A stretch of 64,000 nt of DNA from Mycolicibacterium litorale (GCF_010731695.1 NZ_AP022586.1:2232001-2296000), one strand, 5' to 3'; counted from the stretch's first letter, positions 1 through 8,578 are shown. The notes: a model not told the origin generated them from the letters alone. Made by a program: numbers and translations.

Positions 1-423
1 CTCGACCTGCGCCGAGCGGTTGTGTCGGGCCCGTTCCAGCAGCGTCGGCAGGGCGCCGATGTTGTGCGTGCCGAACACCACGTCCACCCACGGCGCGCGG
101 CGCAACACCGCATCCCGGTCCTTCTGCGCCAGGCAGCCCCCGACGGCGATCTGCATCTGCGGATCGGACTGTTTGCGCGGCGCGAGGTGGGACAGGTTGC
201 CGTAGAGCTTGTTGTCCGCGTTCTCGCGCACCGCACAGGTGTTGAAGACCACCACGTCGGCGTCGGCGCCCTCGGCGGCGCGCCGGTAACCGGCGGCTTC
301 CAGGAGCCCCGACAGCCGTTCGGAGTCGTGCACGTTCATCTGGCAGCCGTAGGTGCGAACCTGGTAGGTGCGCGCCACCGGCGGCTGCGCACTCGCCGCC
401 TGCTGCGTCACCGTGGAAGTCAC
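1..423 (-). CDS. miaB: MiaB tRNA methylthiotransferase, N-terminal part (cut by window edge)
   Basis: This is the 5' end (141 codons) of the radical-SAM enzyme that adds a 2-methylthio group to N6-isopentenyladenosine-37 of tRNAs. The visible part is the N-terminal UPF0004 domain. It starts with the family hallmark [16 protein letters not shown] and carries three conserved cysteines (in [14 protein letters not shown] and GGCLAQKD) that would bind the auxiliary iron-sulfur cluster. The radical-SAM CxxxCxxC motif and TRAM domain lie beyond base 1. The GTG at 423 is chosen because homology begins shortly after it, and an ATG slightly upstream (432) is out of frame. In M. tuberculosis miaB also lies close to recX/recA, which supports the call. 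It is divergent from gluA. Confidence 0.93.
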   Translation of the reverse strand, partial: MTSTVTQQAASAQPPVARTYQVRTYGCQMNVHDSERLSGLLEAAGYRRAAEGADADVVVFNTCAVRENADNKLYGNLSHLAPRKQSDPQMQIAVGGCLAQKDRDAVLRRAPWVDVVFGTHNIGALPTLLERARHNRSAQVE

Positions 424-497
424 GGCCCCATGGTACGGGGGCGCCGGATTGATCAGTTCCGGGCACATCAGGCGTTCCCTGGGTAAGGTCAGCACCC

Positions 498-1262
498 ATG
501 GAAACGGCCGGGCACGCCACTGCGGCAGTGCCGATGATCTCGATGCGGGGGGTCAACAAGCATTTCGGCGACCTCCACGTGCTCAAGGACATCGACTTGC
601 GGGTCGAGCGGGGTCAGGTCGTGGTGGTGCTCGGTCCTTCGGGTTCCGGCAAATCGACCCTGTGCCGCACGATCAACCGGCTCGAGACCATCGACTCGGG
701 CGAGATCGCGATCGACGGCGAGGTGCTGCCCGCCGAGGGCCGCAAGCTCGCGCAGTTGCGCTCCGATGTCGGCATGGTGTTCCAGTCCTTCAACCTGTTC
801 GCGCACAAGACGATCCTCGACAACGTCACGCTGGCTCCGATGAAGGTGCGCGGGCTCGGCAAGGAGTCGGCGCGCGAGGCGGCGATGAAGCTGCTCGAGC
901 GCGTCGGGGTGGCCAACCAGGCCGACAAGTATCCCGCGCAGCTGTCCGGCGGCCAGCAGCAACGCGTGGCGATCGCGCGTTCGCTCGCGATGAACCCCAA
1001 GGTGATGCTCTTCGACGAGCCGACCAGTGCGCTCGACCCGGAGATGATCAACGAGGTCCTGGCGGTGATGTCCGCGCTGGCGGCCGACGGGATGACCATG
1101 GTGGTGGTGACCCACGAGATGGGGTTCGCCCGCCGCGCGTCGGACCGTGTGGTGTTCATGTCCGACGGGGCCATCGTCGAGGACTCCGAACCCACCCAGT
1201 TCTTCGACAACCCGCAGACCGAACGCGCCAAGGACTTTCTCGGCAAGATCCTGCACCACTAA
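498..1262 (+). CDS. gluA: Glutamate-type polar amino acid ABC transporter, ATP-binding protein
   Basis: This 254-residue ABC ATPase energises the GluBCD importer at the inner face of the membrane. It has a Walker A motif GPSGSGKST at about residues 46-54, the signature LSGGQQQR near residue 157, a Walker B/D-loop [12 protein letters not shown], and a switch histidine in [10 protein letters not shown]. The last motif and the GlnQ/GluA-like length are typical of the polar amino acid uptake family. It is the first gene of gluABCD; gluB begins 25 bases downstream. Glutamate as substrate is inferred from the four-gene gluABCD arrangement, and glutamine or aspartate cannot be excluded. Confidence 0.92.
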   Translation: METAGHATAAVPMISMRGVNKHFGDLHVLKDIDLRVERGQVVVVLGPSGSGKSTLCRTINRLETIDSGEIAIDGEVLPAEGRKLAQLRSDVGMVFQSFNLFAHKTILDNVTLAPMKVRGLGKESAREAAMKLLERVGVANQADKYPAQLSGGQQQRVAIARSLAMNPKVMLFDEPTSALDPEMINEVLAVMSALAADGMTMVVVTHEMGFARRASDRVVFMSDGAIVEDSEPTQFFDNPQTERAKDFLGKILHH

Positions 1263-1287
1263 CGCTCGGCGAAAGGAAACCCCACCC

Positions 1288-2118
1288 ATGCCGTCCTTCT
1301 CGATGCCGTCTCGTCGGCGCGTCGCGGCCGCCATCGCACTGGCCGTCGCCGTGCCCTTCGCCGCAACCGCATGCGGAGGCGGTGGCGGCGGTGACGAGAA
1401 CAAGATCGTGATCGGCACGAAGTTCGACCAGCCGGGCCTCGGTCTGCGAAACCCCGACGGCACGATGAGCGGGTTCGACGTCGACGTCGCCACCTACGTG
1501 GCAGGCGAACTGGGCTACTCCCCCGAGCAGATCGAGTGGAAGGAGTCGCCGTCCGGCCAGCGCGAGACGCTGATCCAGAACGATCAGGTCGACTACATCG
1601 TGGCCACCTACTCGATCACCGACTCCCGCAAGGAGAAGGTCGATTTCGCCGGGCCGTACCTGGTCACCGGGCAGAGCCTGCTCGTGCGTGAGGACAACAC
1701 CGACATCACCGGCGCCGCGTCGCTGCAGAACAACAAGCGGCTGTGTTCGGTGTCCGGGTCGACGCCCGCGCAGAAGATCAAGGACGAGTACCCGGGTGTG
1801 CAGCTGCAGCAGTACGACACCTATTCGGCGTGCATCGAGGCGCTGAAGAACGGCGCCATCGACGCGGTCACCACCGACGAGGTCATTCTGGCCGGTTACG
1901 CCGCGCAGACGCCCGGTGCGTTCAAGATCGTCGGCGACACGTTCTCCGAGGAGCGCTACGGTATCGGCCTGAAGAAGGACGACACCGAGATGCGCAACAA
2001 GATCAACGACGCGATCGAGAAGATGGAGTCCAGCGGCGCCTGGAAGGAAGCCTTCGACAAGAACCTCGGCCCGGCGGGCATCACGGCGCCCACCCCGCCG
2101 CAGGTCGATCGCTACTGA
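1288..2118 (+). CDS. gluB: Glutamate-binding lipoprotein of ABC transporter
   Basis: This 276-residue protein is the extracytoplasmic solute-binding subunit of the importer. It has a basic N-region (PSRRR), a hydrophobic stretch and a lipobox ending FAATAC, so Cys29 would be lipidated and anchor it to the outer face of the membrane. The rest is a type II periplasmic-binding fold (SBP_bac_3) with the typical KFDQPGLGLRNPDG and GFDVDVATYVA segments. The ATG at 1288 is preferred over in-frame upstream codons because it has a GAAAGGA ribosome site about 11 bases before it and because the signal peptide begins there. It sits between gluA and the two permease genes. Confidence 0.92.
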   Translation: MPSFSMPSRRRVAAAIALAVAVPFAATACGGGGGGDENKIVIGTKFDQPGLGLRNPDGTMSGFDVDVATYVAGELGYSPEQIEWKESPSGQRETLIQNDQVDYIVATYSITDSRKEKVDFAGPYLVTGQSLLVREDNTDITGAASLQNNKRLCSVSGSTPAQKIKDEYPGVQLQQYDTYSACIEALKNGAIDAVTTDEVILAGYAAQTPGAFKIVGDTFSEERYGIGLKKDDTEMRNKINDAIEKMESSGAWKEAFDKNLGPAGITAPTPPQVDRY

Positions 2119-2140
2119 TTCGGCAGGTCTGGCTCCGGCC

Positions 2141-2821
2141 GTGGAGATATTCACCGAGTACCGCGCACAGATCTTCGAGGCGTTCTGGACCACCATCCAG
2201 CTCACGATCTACTCCGCGGTCGGAGCGCTCGTCCTTGGCACCGTGCTGGCCGGGATGCGGTTATCGCCGGTGCCGATGCTGTCCTGGCTCGGCACCGCGT
2301 ATGTCAACATCGTCCGCAACACCCCGCTGACGCTGATCATCCTGTTCTGCTCGTTCGGGGTGTCCCAGACGCTCGGCATCACCCTGGTCGACCCGCAGTC
2401 GAGCACGTCGATCGAGGACAGCAACTTCCGGTTGGCGGTGCTCGGGTTGACCGTGTACACCGCGTCTTTCGTCTGCGAGACGGTGCGGTCGGGGGTCAAC
2501 ACGGTGCCGCTGGGCCAGGCCGAGGCGGCACGCTCGCTGGGGCTGACGTTCGCGCAGAACCTGCGGATGATCCTGTTGCCGCAGGCTTTTCGTGCGGTGG
2601 TCATCCCGCTCGGCTCGGTGTTGATCGCGTTGACGAAGAACACGACGATCGCGTCGGCGATCGGGGTGGCCGAGGCGGCGCTGCTGATGAAGGAGATGAT
2701 CGAGAACACTGCGGCGCTGCTCGTGGTCGGCTCGATCTTCGCCCTCGGGTTCGTCATCCTGACGCTGCCGCTGGGGCTGGTGTTCGGCTGGCTCGGCAAG
2801 CGGTTGGCGGTGGCTCGGTGA
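2141..2821 (+). CDS. gluC: Glutamate-type ABC transporter permease
   Basis: This 226-residue integral membrane protein is one half of the heteromeric channel. It has about five hydrophobic segments and the HEQRo/HisM-type EAA loop, seen as GQAEAARSLGLTFAQNLRMI, which docks on the ATPase. It starts with GTG 22 bases after gluB. Its stop codon TGA (2819-2821) shares one base with the ATG of the first unit of a 32-bp tandem repeat, an unusual junction described separately. Such GluC/GluD pairs are known from Corynebacterium glutamate uptake. Confidence 0.9.
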   Translation: MEIFTEYRAQIFEAFWTTIQLTIYSAVGALVLGTVLAGMRLSPVPMLSWLGTAYVNIVRNTPLTLIILFCSFGVSQTLGITLVDPQSSTSIEDSNFRLAVLGLTVYTASFVCETVRSGVNTVPLGQAEAARSLGLTFAQNLRMILLPQAFRAVVIPLGSVLIALTKNTTIASAIGVAEAALLMKEMIENTAALLVVGSIFALGFVILTLPLGLVFGWLGKRLAVAR

Positions 2822-2948
2822 TGAGCGCTTGCGCGAAGAACGGACGGACCCGATGAGCGCTTGCGCGAAGAACGGACGGACCCGATGAGCGCTTGCGCGA
2901 AGAACGGACGGACCCGATGAGCGCTTGCGCGAAGAACGGACGGACCCG
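2821..2948 (+). repeat. Four perfect 32-bp tandem repeats encoding coupled mini-ORFs (MIRU-like)
   Basis: ATGAGCGC occurs at 2821, 2853, 2885 and 2917, exactly 32 bases apart, and the four units are identical. Read from its ATG, each unit encodes MSACAKNGRTR and stops at a TGA that overlaps the next ATG (ATGA). The fourth stop overlaps the gluD start at 2949. Because 32 is not a multiple of three, each mini-ORF is in a different frame from its neighbour. This matches the published description of mycobacterial interspersed repetitive units, which sit between co-transcribed genes and carry small ORFs whose stop and start codons overlap those of the flanking genes. Membership of that family is inferred from the architecture, not from a sequence comparison. 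Confidence 0.9.
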
Positions 2949-3827
2949 ATGAGCGGCACCGTCCTGTTCGACGCGCCGGGACCCCGCGCCCGCGTCCGCA
3001 ACATGGTCGTCAGCGTGATCACCGTGGCGATCACCGTGCTGATCGCCTGGGTCGTGTACTCGCGACTCGAGGCGAAAGGCCAGCTGACCGCAGCGAAGTG
3101 GGAGCCGTTCCTGACGGCGAACCTGTGGACCACCTACGTGCTACCCGGTGTCCAGGGCACGCTGACGGCCGCCGCGGTCTCGATCGTGTTCGCGCTGGCC
3201 CTGGGCTTCCTGCTCGGAGTGGGCCGGATGTCCACCATCTCGCCGATCCGGTGGGCGTGCGCGGTCATCGTCGAGTTCTTCCGCGCGGTCCCCGTGCTGA
3301 TCATGATGATCTTCGCGTACTTCCTGTACGCCTTCTACGACGTGTTCGCCTCCGAGCACCTGGCGCTGGCCGGTGTCATCACCGGGCTCACCCTCTACAA
3401 CGGCGCGGTCATCGCCGAGATCGTGCGCGCCGGGGTGAACGCGCTGCCGCGCGGGCAGGCCGAAGCCGCATCGGCGCTGGGTCTGCGGTGGGGGCAGACC
3501 ATGCGCTCGATCCTGCTGCCGCAGGCCATCACCTCGATGCTGCCGGTGCTGGTCTCCCAACTCGTGGTGGTGCTGAAGGACACCGCGATCGGCTACCAGA
3601 TCACCTTCGTCGAGATGGTGCGTCAGGGCACCGTCGTCGGATCCTCCTACGGCAACTACATCCCCGCGCTCATCGTGATCGCCGCGCTGATGATCAGTGT
3701 GAACTTCGCGTTGTCGTCGTTGGCCACGCGGCTCGAACGCCGGATGCGGCGGTCGCGGCGCGGGCCGGCACCGCTGGAGGCTGAGGCTGTCGAGCAGGAA
3801 GGCGCACCGGGCGCGAAAGTCGTGTAG
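2949..3827 (+). CDS. gluD: Glutamate-type ABC transporter permease
   Basis: This 292-residue membrane permease is the partner of GluC. It has an N-terminal hydrophobic segment near residues 17-37, further membrane helices, and the EAA loop GQAEAASALGLRWGQTMRS. The C-terminus is charged and cytoplasmic (RLERRMRRSRRG). The ATG at 2949 is the natural start: it is the ATG that would begin a fifth copy of the upstream 32-bp repeat, but the sequence diverges right after ATGAGCG. Initiation is probably coupled to translation of the preceding mini-ORFs. It is the last gene of gluABCD and converges with the gene ending at 3855. Confidence 0.91.
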   Translation: MSGTVLFDAPGPRARVRNMVVSVITVAITVLIAWVVYSRLEAKGQLTAAKWEPFLTANLWTTYVLPGVQGTLTAAAVSIVFALALGFLLGVGRMSTISPIRWACAVIVEFFRAVPVLIMMIFAYFLYAFYDVFASEHLALAGVITGLTLYNGAVIAEIVRAGVNALPRGQAEAASALGLRWGQTMRSILLPQAITSMLPVLVSQLVVVLKDTAIGYQITFVEMVRQGTVVGSSYGNYIPALIVIAALMISVNFALSSLATRLERRMRRSRRGPAPLEAEAVEQEGAPGAKVV

Positions 3828-3854
3828 CGCCGTGCGCGTTGCGACGACCGGTCG

Positions 3855-4472
3855 TCACGGCGTCCACTCCGGTGAGCGGCCGAGGTGGCGCAGCACACGG
3901 TCCAGCAGGACGCCGTCGCCGGTGGGATCCACCGCCGGCGCGAACGGCGAACCCGGTGCGGTGCGGATGTCCCCGTCGGGCACCGCGAGGGCGATCGGCG
4001 CAACGCCGTCGACCACCTCGGCCGGGATGTCGAAGGGCAGGCCCATCGACCGGGCGACGTCCCAGCCGTGCACGACGTAGTCGACGAAGTGGAAGCCGAT
4101 CGCCTGCGCGCCGAGCACCTCGACATCGGGTCCGAACTCAGGAAGGGCGAAAGCCCTGTCCATCACACCGTCGACGGCGAAGGCCTCCAGCACGTCGCCG
4201 GCGGCCGCGGCGTAGACACCAGCGGGATCGTGGCGAACGGCGTCCGCCACAGCGGCAGGGTCCCACACTGCGTGGTCAGCGCCGTGCCCGCGGGCGGCTG
4301 CGGCGAATCCCCTGTGCTGCGCTGTCATGTGCGCAAGCAGGTCGGCGAGGTTCCAGTCGGTGCACGGGGTAGGCCTGGTCAGGTCGTTGCGCGAGACCCG
4401 GGAGACCAAGTCGACCGACTTCTCGATGGCGATGCGGTGCAAGCGAGACACGTCATTTGTATGCATGCGCAT
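3855..4472 (-). CDS. TIGR03086-type DinB-like protein (maleylpyruvate isomerase N-terminal fold)
   Basis: This 205-residue protein has the pattern of the actinobacterial TIGR03086 / mycothiol-dependent maleylpyruvate isomerase-like family: an N-terminal four-helix DinB-like bundle with TPCTDWNLADLLAHM, and later the metal-ligand-type histidine motif HFVDYVVHGWDVARS. These proteins are thought to bind a divalent metal and in some cases use mycothiol; the substrate here is unknown. Two starts are possible (ATG 4472, or ATG 4466 giving MHTND). It is divergently arranged with a MarR regulator across 45 bases, so the regulator may control it. Confidence 0.75.
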   Translation of the reverse strand: MRMHTNDVSRLHRIAIEKSVDLVSRVSRNDLTRPTPCTDWNLADLLAHMTAQHRGFAAAARGHGADHAVWDPAAVADAVRHDPAGVYAAAAGDVLEAFAVDGVMDRAFALPEFGPDVEVLGAQAIGFHFVDYVVHGWDVARSMGLPFDIPAEVVDGVAPIALAVPDGDIRTAPGSPFAPAVDPTGDGVLLDRVLRHLGRSPEWTP

Positions 4473-4517
4473 ATCATAGGCGACAGCGTATTAATCGTCC
4501 ACGCTTAAGATCAGCCC

Positions 4518-4946
4518 ATGACGTCGCCGCCCCAGCGTCCCGATCTGGCGGCGATGCTGGCGCCGCTGCTGAGGGAGACGGCCGCAGCCGAGCTGCCGGT
4601 GCTCGAAGAGCACGGTCTGACCATGTGGGGCTACAGCGTTCTCGTGGCGCTCGACCGCTCATCGATGCGCACCCAGGCCGCGCTGGCCGAGGCGATCCGC
4701 GCCGACAAGACCCGCATCATCCCCACGCTCGATGAATTGCAGGCCCAGGGTTACATCGAGCGCCGTCCCGACCCCGACGACCGCAGGGTGCGCCTGCTGG
4801 CGATCACCGAATCCGGTCGCGCGGTCAAAGACGCCGCCCAGACCGCCATCCAGCGCGGTGAGGACCGATGGCTGTCCAAGCTGTCTCCGACCGACCGCGA
4901 CGCCTTCCTCCGTGCGCTGCAACAGCTCACGGACGCGCAGCCGTAG
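4518..4946 (+). CDS. MarR-family transcriptional regulator
   Basis: This 142-residue winged-helix regulator shows the MarR core: a recognition-helix region TQAALAEAIRADKTRIIPTL followed by a wing with the hallmark RRPDPDDRRVRLLAITESG. MarR proteins are dimeric repressors that release DNA on binding small phenolic or other ligands. It is divergent from the TIGR03086-type gene, with a shared 45-base intergenic region at 4473-4517 that should hold both promoters and its operator. It converges almost end to end with recX (2 bases between stops). The ligand is unknown. Confidence 0.85.
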   Translation: MTSPPQRPDLAAMLAPLLRETAAAELPVLEEHGLTMWGYSVLVALDRSSMRTQAALAEAIRADKTRIIPTLDELQAQGYIERRPDPDDRRVRLLAITESGRAVKDAAQTAIQRGEDRWLSKLSPTDRDAFLRALQQLTDAQP

Positions 4947-4948
4947 CG

Positions 4949-5509
4949 CTACACCCGCCTGCGCTCGCGTTCGTTGGCCAGTTCGACGGTGACGACGTCG
5001 AGCGCCATCGACTGGCTGTAGCCGCGGCGGGCCAGCATGCCGGCCAGCCGTCGCTTCACCTTGAGCTCCGAGGCCGGGTCGTCGTCGAGTCTCTCCCGGC
5101 GCAGCCGGTCGCGGACCAGCTGTTCGGCCCGGTCACGTTCGGCGCCGGCGTCGATGTCGGCGAGTGACGAGGTGATCACCTCAGCGTCGACACCCTTGCG
5201 GCGCAGCTCGGCGGCCAACGCGCGCTTGCCTTTTCCGGCGTAGAGGTGACGCGACCGCACCCACTGTTCGGCGAAGTCCTCGTCGTCGAGGAGCCCGACC
5301 TTCGTCAACCGGTCGAGCACCCGCTGCGCGACCGGTTCGGAATAGCCTCGCTGGGTCAGCTTGCCGGCCAGCTCCGCACGGGTGCGTGCCCGCGCGGTGA
5401 GCAGGCGCAGACAATACGAGTGCGCCTGCTCGTCGCGGTCGGGGTCGTCGCGGTCGCGATCCTCGTCGGAGTCGGACTCAGAAGTCGACGGGCGCGGGGA
5501 GGACGTCAT
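4949..5509 (-). CDS. recX: RecX regulatory protein
   Basis: This 186-residue protein inhibits RecA filament extension and ATPase activity. It has the RecX three-helix repeats, seen in [24 protein letters not shown], the [14 protein letters not shown] motif and the C-terminal repeat [13 protein letters not shown]. An acidic tail of about 28 residues ([18 protein letters not shown]) precedes the family core. The ATG at 5509 lies inside the recA 3' end, giving a 32-base overlap, the typical mycobacterial recA-recX arrangement implying co-transcription and coupled translation. A later start within the acidic stretch is possible. Confidence 0.92.
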   Translation of the reverse strand: MTSSPRPSTSESDSDEDRDRDDPDRDEQAHSYCLRLLTARARTRAELAGKLTQRGYSEPVAQRVLDRLTKVGLLDDEDFAEQWVRSRHLYAGKGKRALAAELRRKGVDAEVITSSLADIDAGAERDRAEQLVRDRLRRERLDDDPASELKVKRRLAGMLARRGYSQSMALDVVTVELANERERRRV

Positions 5510-6521
5510 CAGCGGTCACCACAGCACCGATGTTGAGCTTCTCTTTGATCTTCTTCTCGATCTCGTTGGCCACATCGCCGTTCTCCAGCAGGAATTTCCG
5601 GGCGTTCTCCTTGCCCTGGCCCAGCTGCTCACCCTCGTAGGTGAACCAGGAACCGGACTTGCGGATGAAGCCGTGCTCCACGCCCATGTCGATGAGCGAG
5701 CCTTCCTTGCTGATGCCCTTGCCGTAGAGGATGTCGAACTCGGCCTGCTTGAACGGCGGCGAGACCTTGTTCTTGACGATCTTGACGCGGGTGCGGTTAC
5801 CGACCGCGTCGGTGCCGTCCTTGAGCGTCTCGATGCGGCGGACGTCCATGCGGACCGAGGCGTAGAACTTCAGCGCCTTACCGCCGGTGGTGGTCTCGGG
5901 TGAGCCGAACATCACGCCGATCTTCTCGCGCAGCTGGTTGATGAAGATCGCGGTGGTGCCCGAATTGCTCAGCGCGCCGGTGATCTTGCGCAGCGCCTGG
6001 CTCATCAACCGGGCCTGCAGGCCGACGTGGCTGTCACCCATCTCACCCTCGATCTCGGCGCGCGGCACCAGTGCCGCGACCGAGTCGATGACCAGGATGT
6101 CCAGCGCACCGGAGCGGATCAGCATGTCGGCGATCTCGAGGGCCTGCTCACCGGTGTCGGGCTGGGAGACCAGCAGTGAGTCGGTGTCCACCCCGAGCTT
6201 CTTGGCGTAGTCGGGATCCAGCGCGTGCTCGGCGTCGATGAACGCCGCGATACCGCCGGCGGCCTGGGCGTTGGCCACCGCGTGCAGCGCCACCGTGGTC
6301 TTACCCGAGGATTCCGGACCGTAGATCTCGATGACGCGGCCGCGGGGCAGACCGCCGATGCCCAGCGCGACGTCCAGGGCGATGGAGCCGGTCGGGATGA
6401 CCGAGATCGGCGCGCGGACCTCGTCGCCGAGCCGCATCACCGAGCCTTTACCGTGACTCTTCTCGATCTGCGCGAGCGCCAGCTCGAGGGCCTTCTCGCG
6501 ATCGGGTGCCTGCGGTGCCAT
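5478..6521 (-). CDS. recA: RecA recombinase
   Basis: This 347-residue protein is the strand-exchange recombinase and LexA co-protease. It has the Walker A motif GPESSGKTT, Walker [10 protein letters not shown], and the DNA-binding loop region [19 protein letters not shown]. The sequence is continuous across the Walker A and other common insertion points, so there is no intein, unlike M. tuberculosis RecA. The ATG at 6521 (MAPQAPD) is preferred over the ATG four codons upstream because GGAG sits about 8 bases before it and the known mycobacterial proteins begin there. Two damage-response elements lie upstream (6576-6598 and 6656-6669). Confidence 0.97.
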   Translation of the reverse strand: MAPQAPDREKALELALAQIEKSHGKGSVMRLGDEVRAPISVIPTGSIALDVALGIGGLPRGRVIEIYGPESSGKTTVALHAVANAQAAGGIAAFIDAEHALDPDYAKKLGVDTDSLLVSQPDTGEQALEIADMLIRSGALDILVIDSVAALVPRAEIEGEMGDSHVGLQARLMSQALRKITGALSNSGTTAIFINQLREKIGVMFGSPETTTGGKALKFYASVRMDVRRIETLKDGTDAVGNRTRVKIVKNKVSPPFKQAEFDILYGKGISKEGSLIDMGVEHGFIRKSGSWFTYEGEQLGQGKENARKFLLENGDVANEIEKKIKEKLNIGAVVTADDVLPAPVDF

Positions 6522-6575
6522 GTCTGTCTCCATCCTCGTGATGTTCGGTTGACCGGTGTCGATCAGTTGGCCGTG

Positions 6576-6598
6576 ACGCTAGAGGGACCCACCGACAA
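6576..6598 (-). promoter_or_regulatory. RecA-NDp-type damage-inducible promoter of recA
   Basis: On the minus strand the sequence reads TTGTCGGTG, eight bases, then TAGCGT, about 55 bases upstream of the recA start. This matches the published RecA-NDp consensus (TTGTCRGTG-N8-TANNNT) for the LexA-independent mycobacterial DNA-damage promoter, later attributed to PafBC. All fixed positions of the consensus are satisfied. Confidence 0.85.
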
Positions 6599-6655
6599 GT
6601 CGCCGAAACGCCGGTGTGGAGCAGCATCTAGCCGTCGAACATCACCCACCATAGA

Positions 6656-6669
6656 CGAACACGTGTTCG
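6656..6669. promoter_or_regulatory. LexA SOS box upstream of recA
   Basis: CGAACACGTGTTCG is a perfect 14-base palindrome that fits the mycobacterial/Gram-positive SOS box (CGAAC-N4-GTTCG). It lies about 135 bases upstream of recA and just downstream of the preceding small gene, the same placement as the LexA-controlled P1 promoter of M. tuberculosis recA. Confidence 0.85.
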
Positions 6670-6694
6670 ACTCAAGTGGACACGCCGTACGGCC

Positions 6695-6889
6695 TCACCA
6701 CAGATCGCGCGGGACGTCGAAGTCGGCGCACAGCGCCCGCCACACGTCGCGCGGTTCGACGCCGTCTTCGATGGCCTGCGCCGCGGTGCGCCCGCCGAGA
6801 CCACTGAGCACATGGTCCACGAGCAGCGACCGGCCACGGATGGAGCCGAACTGGCCATCGACGAGTTCGCGGAATTCCGTCAGTCGCAC
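6695..6889 (-). CDS. DUF3046 family small protein
   Basis: This 64-residue protein has the conserved pattern MRLTEFRELVDGQFG, then GRTAAQAIEDGVEPRDVWRAL, ending CADFDVPRDLW, which is the DUF3046 family that is almost always found next to recA in actinobacteria (Rv2738c in M. tuberculosis). No function is established. It lies 9 bases downstream of the glycosyltransferase gene on the same strand, so it is probably its co-transcribed partner; recA downstream has its own promoters. Confidence 0.85.
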   Translation of the reverse strand: MRLTEFRELVDGQFGSIRGRSLLVDHVLSGLGGRTAAQAIEDGVEPRDVWRALCADFDVPRDLW

Positions 6890-6898
6890 GACACCAAA

Positions 6899-8062
6899 TT
6901 ACGCGAGCGCGCGGTGGCACACCCGTACCGGATCGGTGACCTGCCCCGCGGTGGCCGCCGCCCGGCGGGCCGCCTCCCGGTAACCCGGTGCGCCGAGCAC
7001 CTCGCGGACCGCGGTGGCCAGCGCATCCGCGCTCAACGGCCGCACCAGCTGCGCACTTCCTTGCCGCACAACCCGATTGGCTATCTCCCACTGGTCTCCG
7101 CCACCGGGCACCACCACCATCGGCACCCCGGCCAGCAGCGTCTTGGCCACCATGCCGTGCCCGCCACCGCAGATCACCACGTCGGCGTGGGTGAGCAGTT
7201 CGTCCTGGCGGCCCAGCCCCACCACGGCCCACGGCGGCGCCGGCCCGTCGGCACCCGACAGCCGCGACACCACCACCCGCGCACCGGCGGGCAGCGCGTC
7301 GCCCGGCGTCAGCGCGTCGAGCGCCACCTCGGCGACCCCGCGCTCCCCCGTGCTGGCCGTGGACGGCGCAACCAGCACCACCGGCCCGTCACCGGGCGGC
7401 ACCGCCAGCACCTGCGACGTGGGCTCGAAGTGCAGTGGGCCGACGAGAACGGCCTCGTCGGGCCAGTCCGGACGGGGCACCTCCAGCGCGGGCAGCGTGG
7501 CGATCAGCCGCCGCAGCGGACCGGGATCCGCGGCGGGCAGGCCGATCCCCACCCGGGCCTGCGCGCGCTGGCGCAGACCCTCACGCCAGGACCGGGCGGT
7601 GAGCGCCCGCATCACGGTGTCCCGCAGCCTGCCGCGCAGACCTACCCCCGGGGCGAGTCCGCTGCCCAGCGGCGGCAGGCCCTTCGACGGGCGGTACAGC
7701 GGGTGGGGGTTGAGCTCGACCCACGGCAGGCCGAGCAGTTCGGCGGCCAGACCACCGCAGGCGGTGATGACGTCGGACACCACGAGGTCGGGGGCGAGCG
7801 CGTCGATCACCGGGGCGTTGAGCACCGCCATCCGCGCGGCCCGCTGGTGGATCTTCGCGCCGGCGTCGGTGTCGTCGTCCACCTCGGTCGGGTCGAGGCC
7901 GAGCAGTTCCTGGGCAGCCACCCCGGCCGCCCGCGCGGTGTCGAGCCACTCGACGCCGGTCAGCAGCGTCGGTTCGTCCCCGGCGGCCGAGAACTTCTGA
8001 CACAGCGCGATGGCGGGGAACGCGTGGCCGGGGTCCGGACCGGCGACGACGGCGACACGCAC
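6899..8062 (-). CDS. MGT-type glycosyltransferase (GT1 family), Rv2739c-like
   Basis: This 387-residue protein has a GT-B fold pattern. The N-terminus MRVAVVAGPDPGHAFPAIAL is the acceptor-domain Rossmann start with the His-rich loop. Near the C-terminus the motif GGGHGMVAKTLLAGVPMVVV with GDQWEIANRVVRQG is the nucleotide-sugar binding signature of macrolide/UDP glycosyltransferases. It starts with GTG at 8062. It is the positional homologue of the M. tuberculosis 'alanine-rich transferase' Rv2739c, between ephG and the DUF3046 gene. The sugar donor and acceptor are unknown. Confidence 0.82.
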   Translation of the reverse strand: MRVAVVAGPDPGHAFPAIALCQKFSAAGDEPTLLTGVEWLDTARAAGVAAQELLGLDPTEVDDDTDAGAKIHQRAARMAVLNAPVIDALAPDLVVSDVITACGGLAAELLGLPWVELNPHPLYRPSKGLPPLGSGLAPGVGLRGRLRDTVMRALTARSWREGLRQRAQARVGIGLPAADPGPLRRLIATLPALEVPRPDWPDEAVLVGPLHFEPTSQVLAVPPGDGPVVLVAPSTASTGERGVAEVALDALTPGDALPAGARVVVSRLSGADGPAPPWAVVGLGRQDELLTHADVVICGGGHGMVAKTLLAGVPMVVVPGGGDQWEIANRVVRQGSAQLVRPLSADALATAVREVLGAPGYREAARRAAATAGQVTDPVRVCHRALA

Positions 8063-8124
8063 CCGCCCACCCTGCCACAGTCAGAAGCCCCCGGCGCCCT
8101 CGGGCGAGGACTACCCTGACCGGC

Positions 8125-8574
8125 ATGACCGACTCGAGCAACGGCTCCACCTCAGCCCTGCAGAGCACGACCAACGCGCGCACGGTCGAGACGTTTCTGT
8201 TCGCCCTGCAGGACGAGGACTTCGACACCGCCGACTCCCTGATGGCCGACCACATCGCCTGGCAGAACGTGGGCTTCCCGACCATCCGCGGCCGTGAGCG
8301 CATCACCAAGCTGTTCCGCAGCGGTCAGGGACGAATGCGGTTCGAGGTCAAGGTCCACCGCGTCGCCGCCGAAGGCGACACGGTGCTCACCGAACGGACC
8401 GACGTGCTGGAGTTCGGTCCGGTGCGGATCCAGTTCTGGGTGTGCGGGGTGTTCGAGTTACACGCCGGCCGGATCACGCTGTGGCGGGACTACTTCGACA
8501 CGCTCAACTTCCTGAAGGCGACGGTCCGCGGGCTGCTGGCCGTGCCGTTCCCGGCGCTGCGACCCACGCTGTAG
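8125..8574 (+). CDS. ephG: Limonene-1,2-epoxide hydrolase-type epoxide hydrolase
   Basis: This 149-residue protein is a small SnoaL-like alpha+beta barrel epoxide hydrolase. The catalytic Arg/Asp arrangement of the limonene-epoxide hydrolase family is visible as ERTDVLEF and LWRDYFD, preceded by the AWQNVGFPTIRGR helix region that shapes the pocket. M. tuberculosis EphG (Rv2740) at the same locus acts on bulky lipophilic or sterol epoxides; similar activity here is inferred. It is the only plus-strand gene between the glycosyltransferase and the psp cluster, and it nearly abuts pspM (4 bases). Confidence 0.88.
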   Translation: MTDSSNGSTSALQSTTNARTVETFLFALQDEDFDTADSLMADHIAWQNVGFPTIRGRERITKLFRSGQGRMRFEVKVHRVAAEGDTVLTERTDVLEFGPVRIQFWVCGVFELHAGRITLWRDYFDTLNFLKATVRGLLAVPFPALRPTL

Positions 8575-8578
8575 TGGG

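Noticed and set aside
2821..2948. The 32-bp repeats as a CRISPR array
   Set aside because: The copies are contiguous with no spacers between them and each is a translated unit between two transporter genes; no cas genes are near.
5478..6521. Possible RecA intein as in M. tuberculosis
   Set aside because: The RecA sequence is uninterrupted across the Walker A and downstream regions and totals 347 residues, the mature length.
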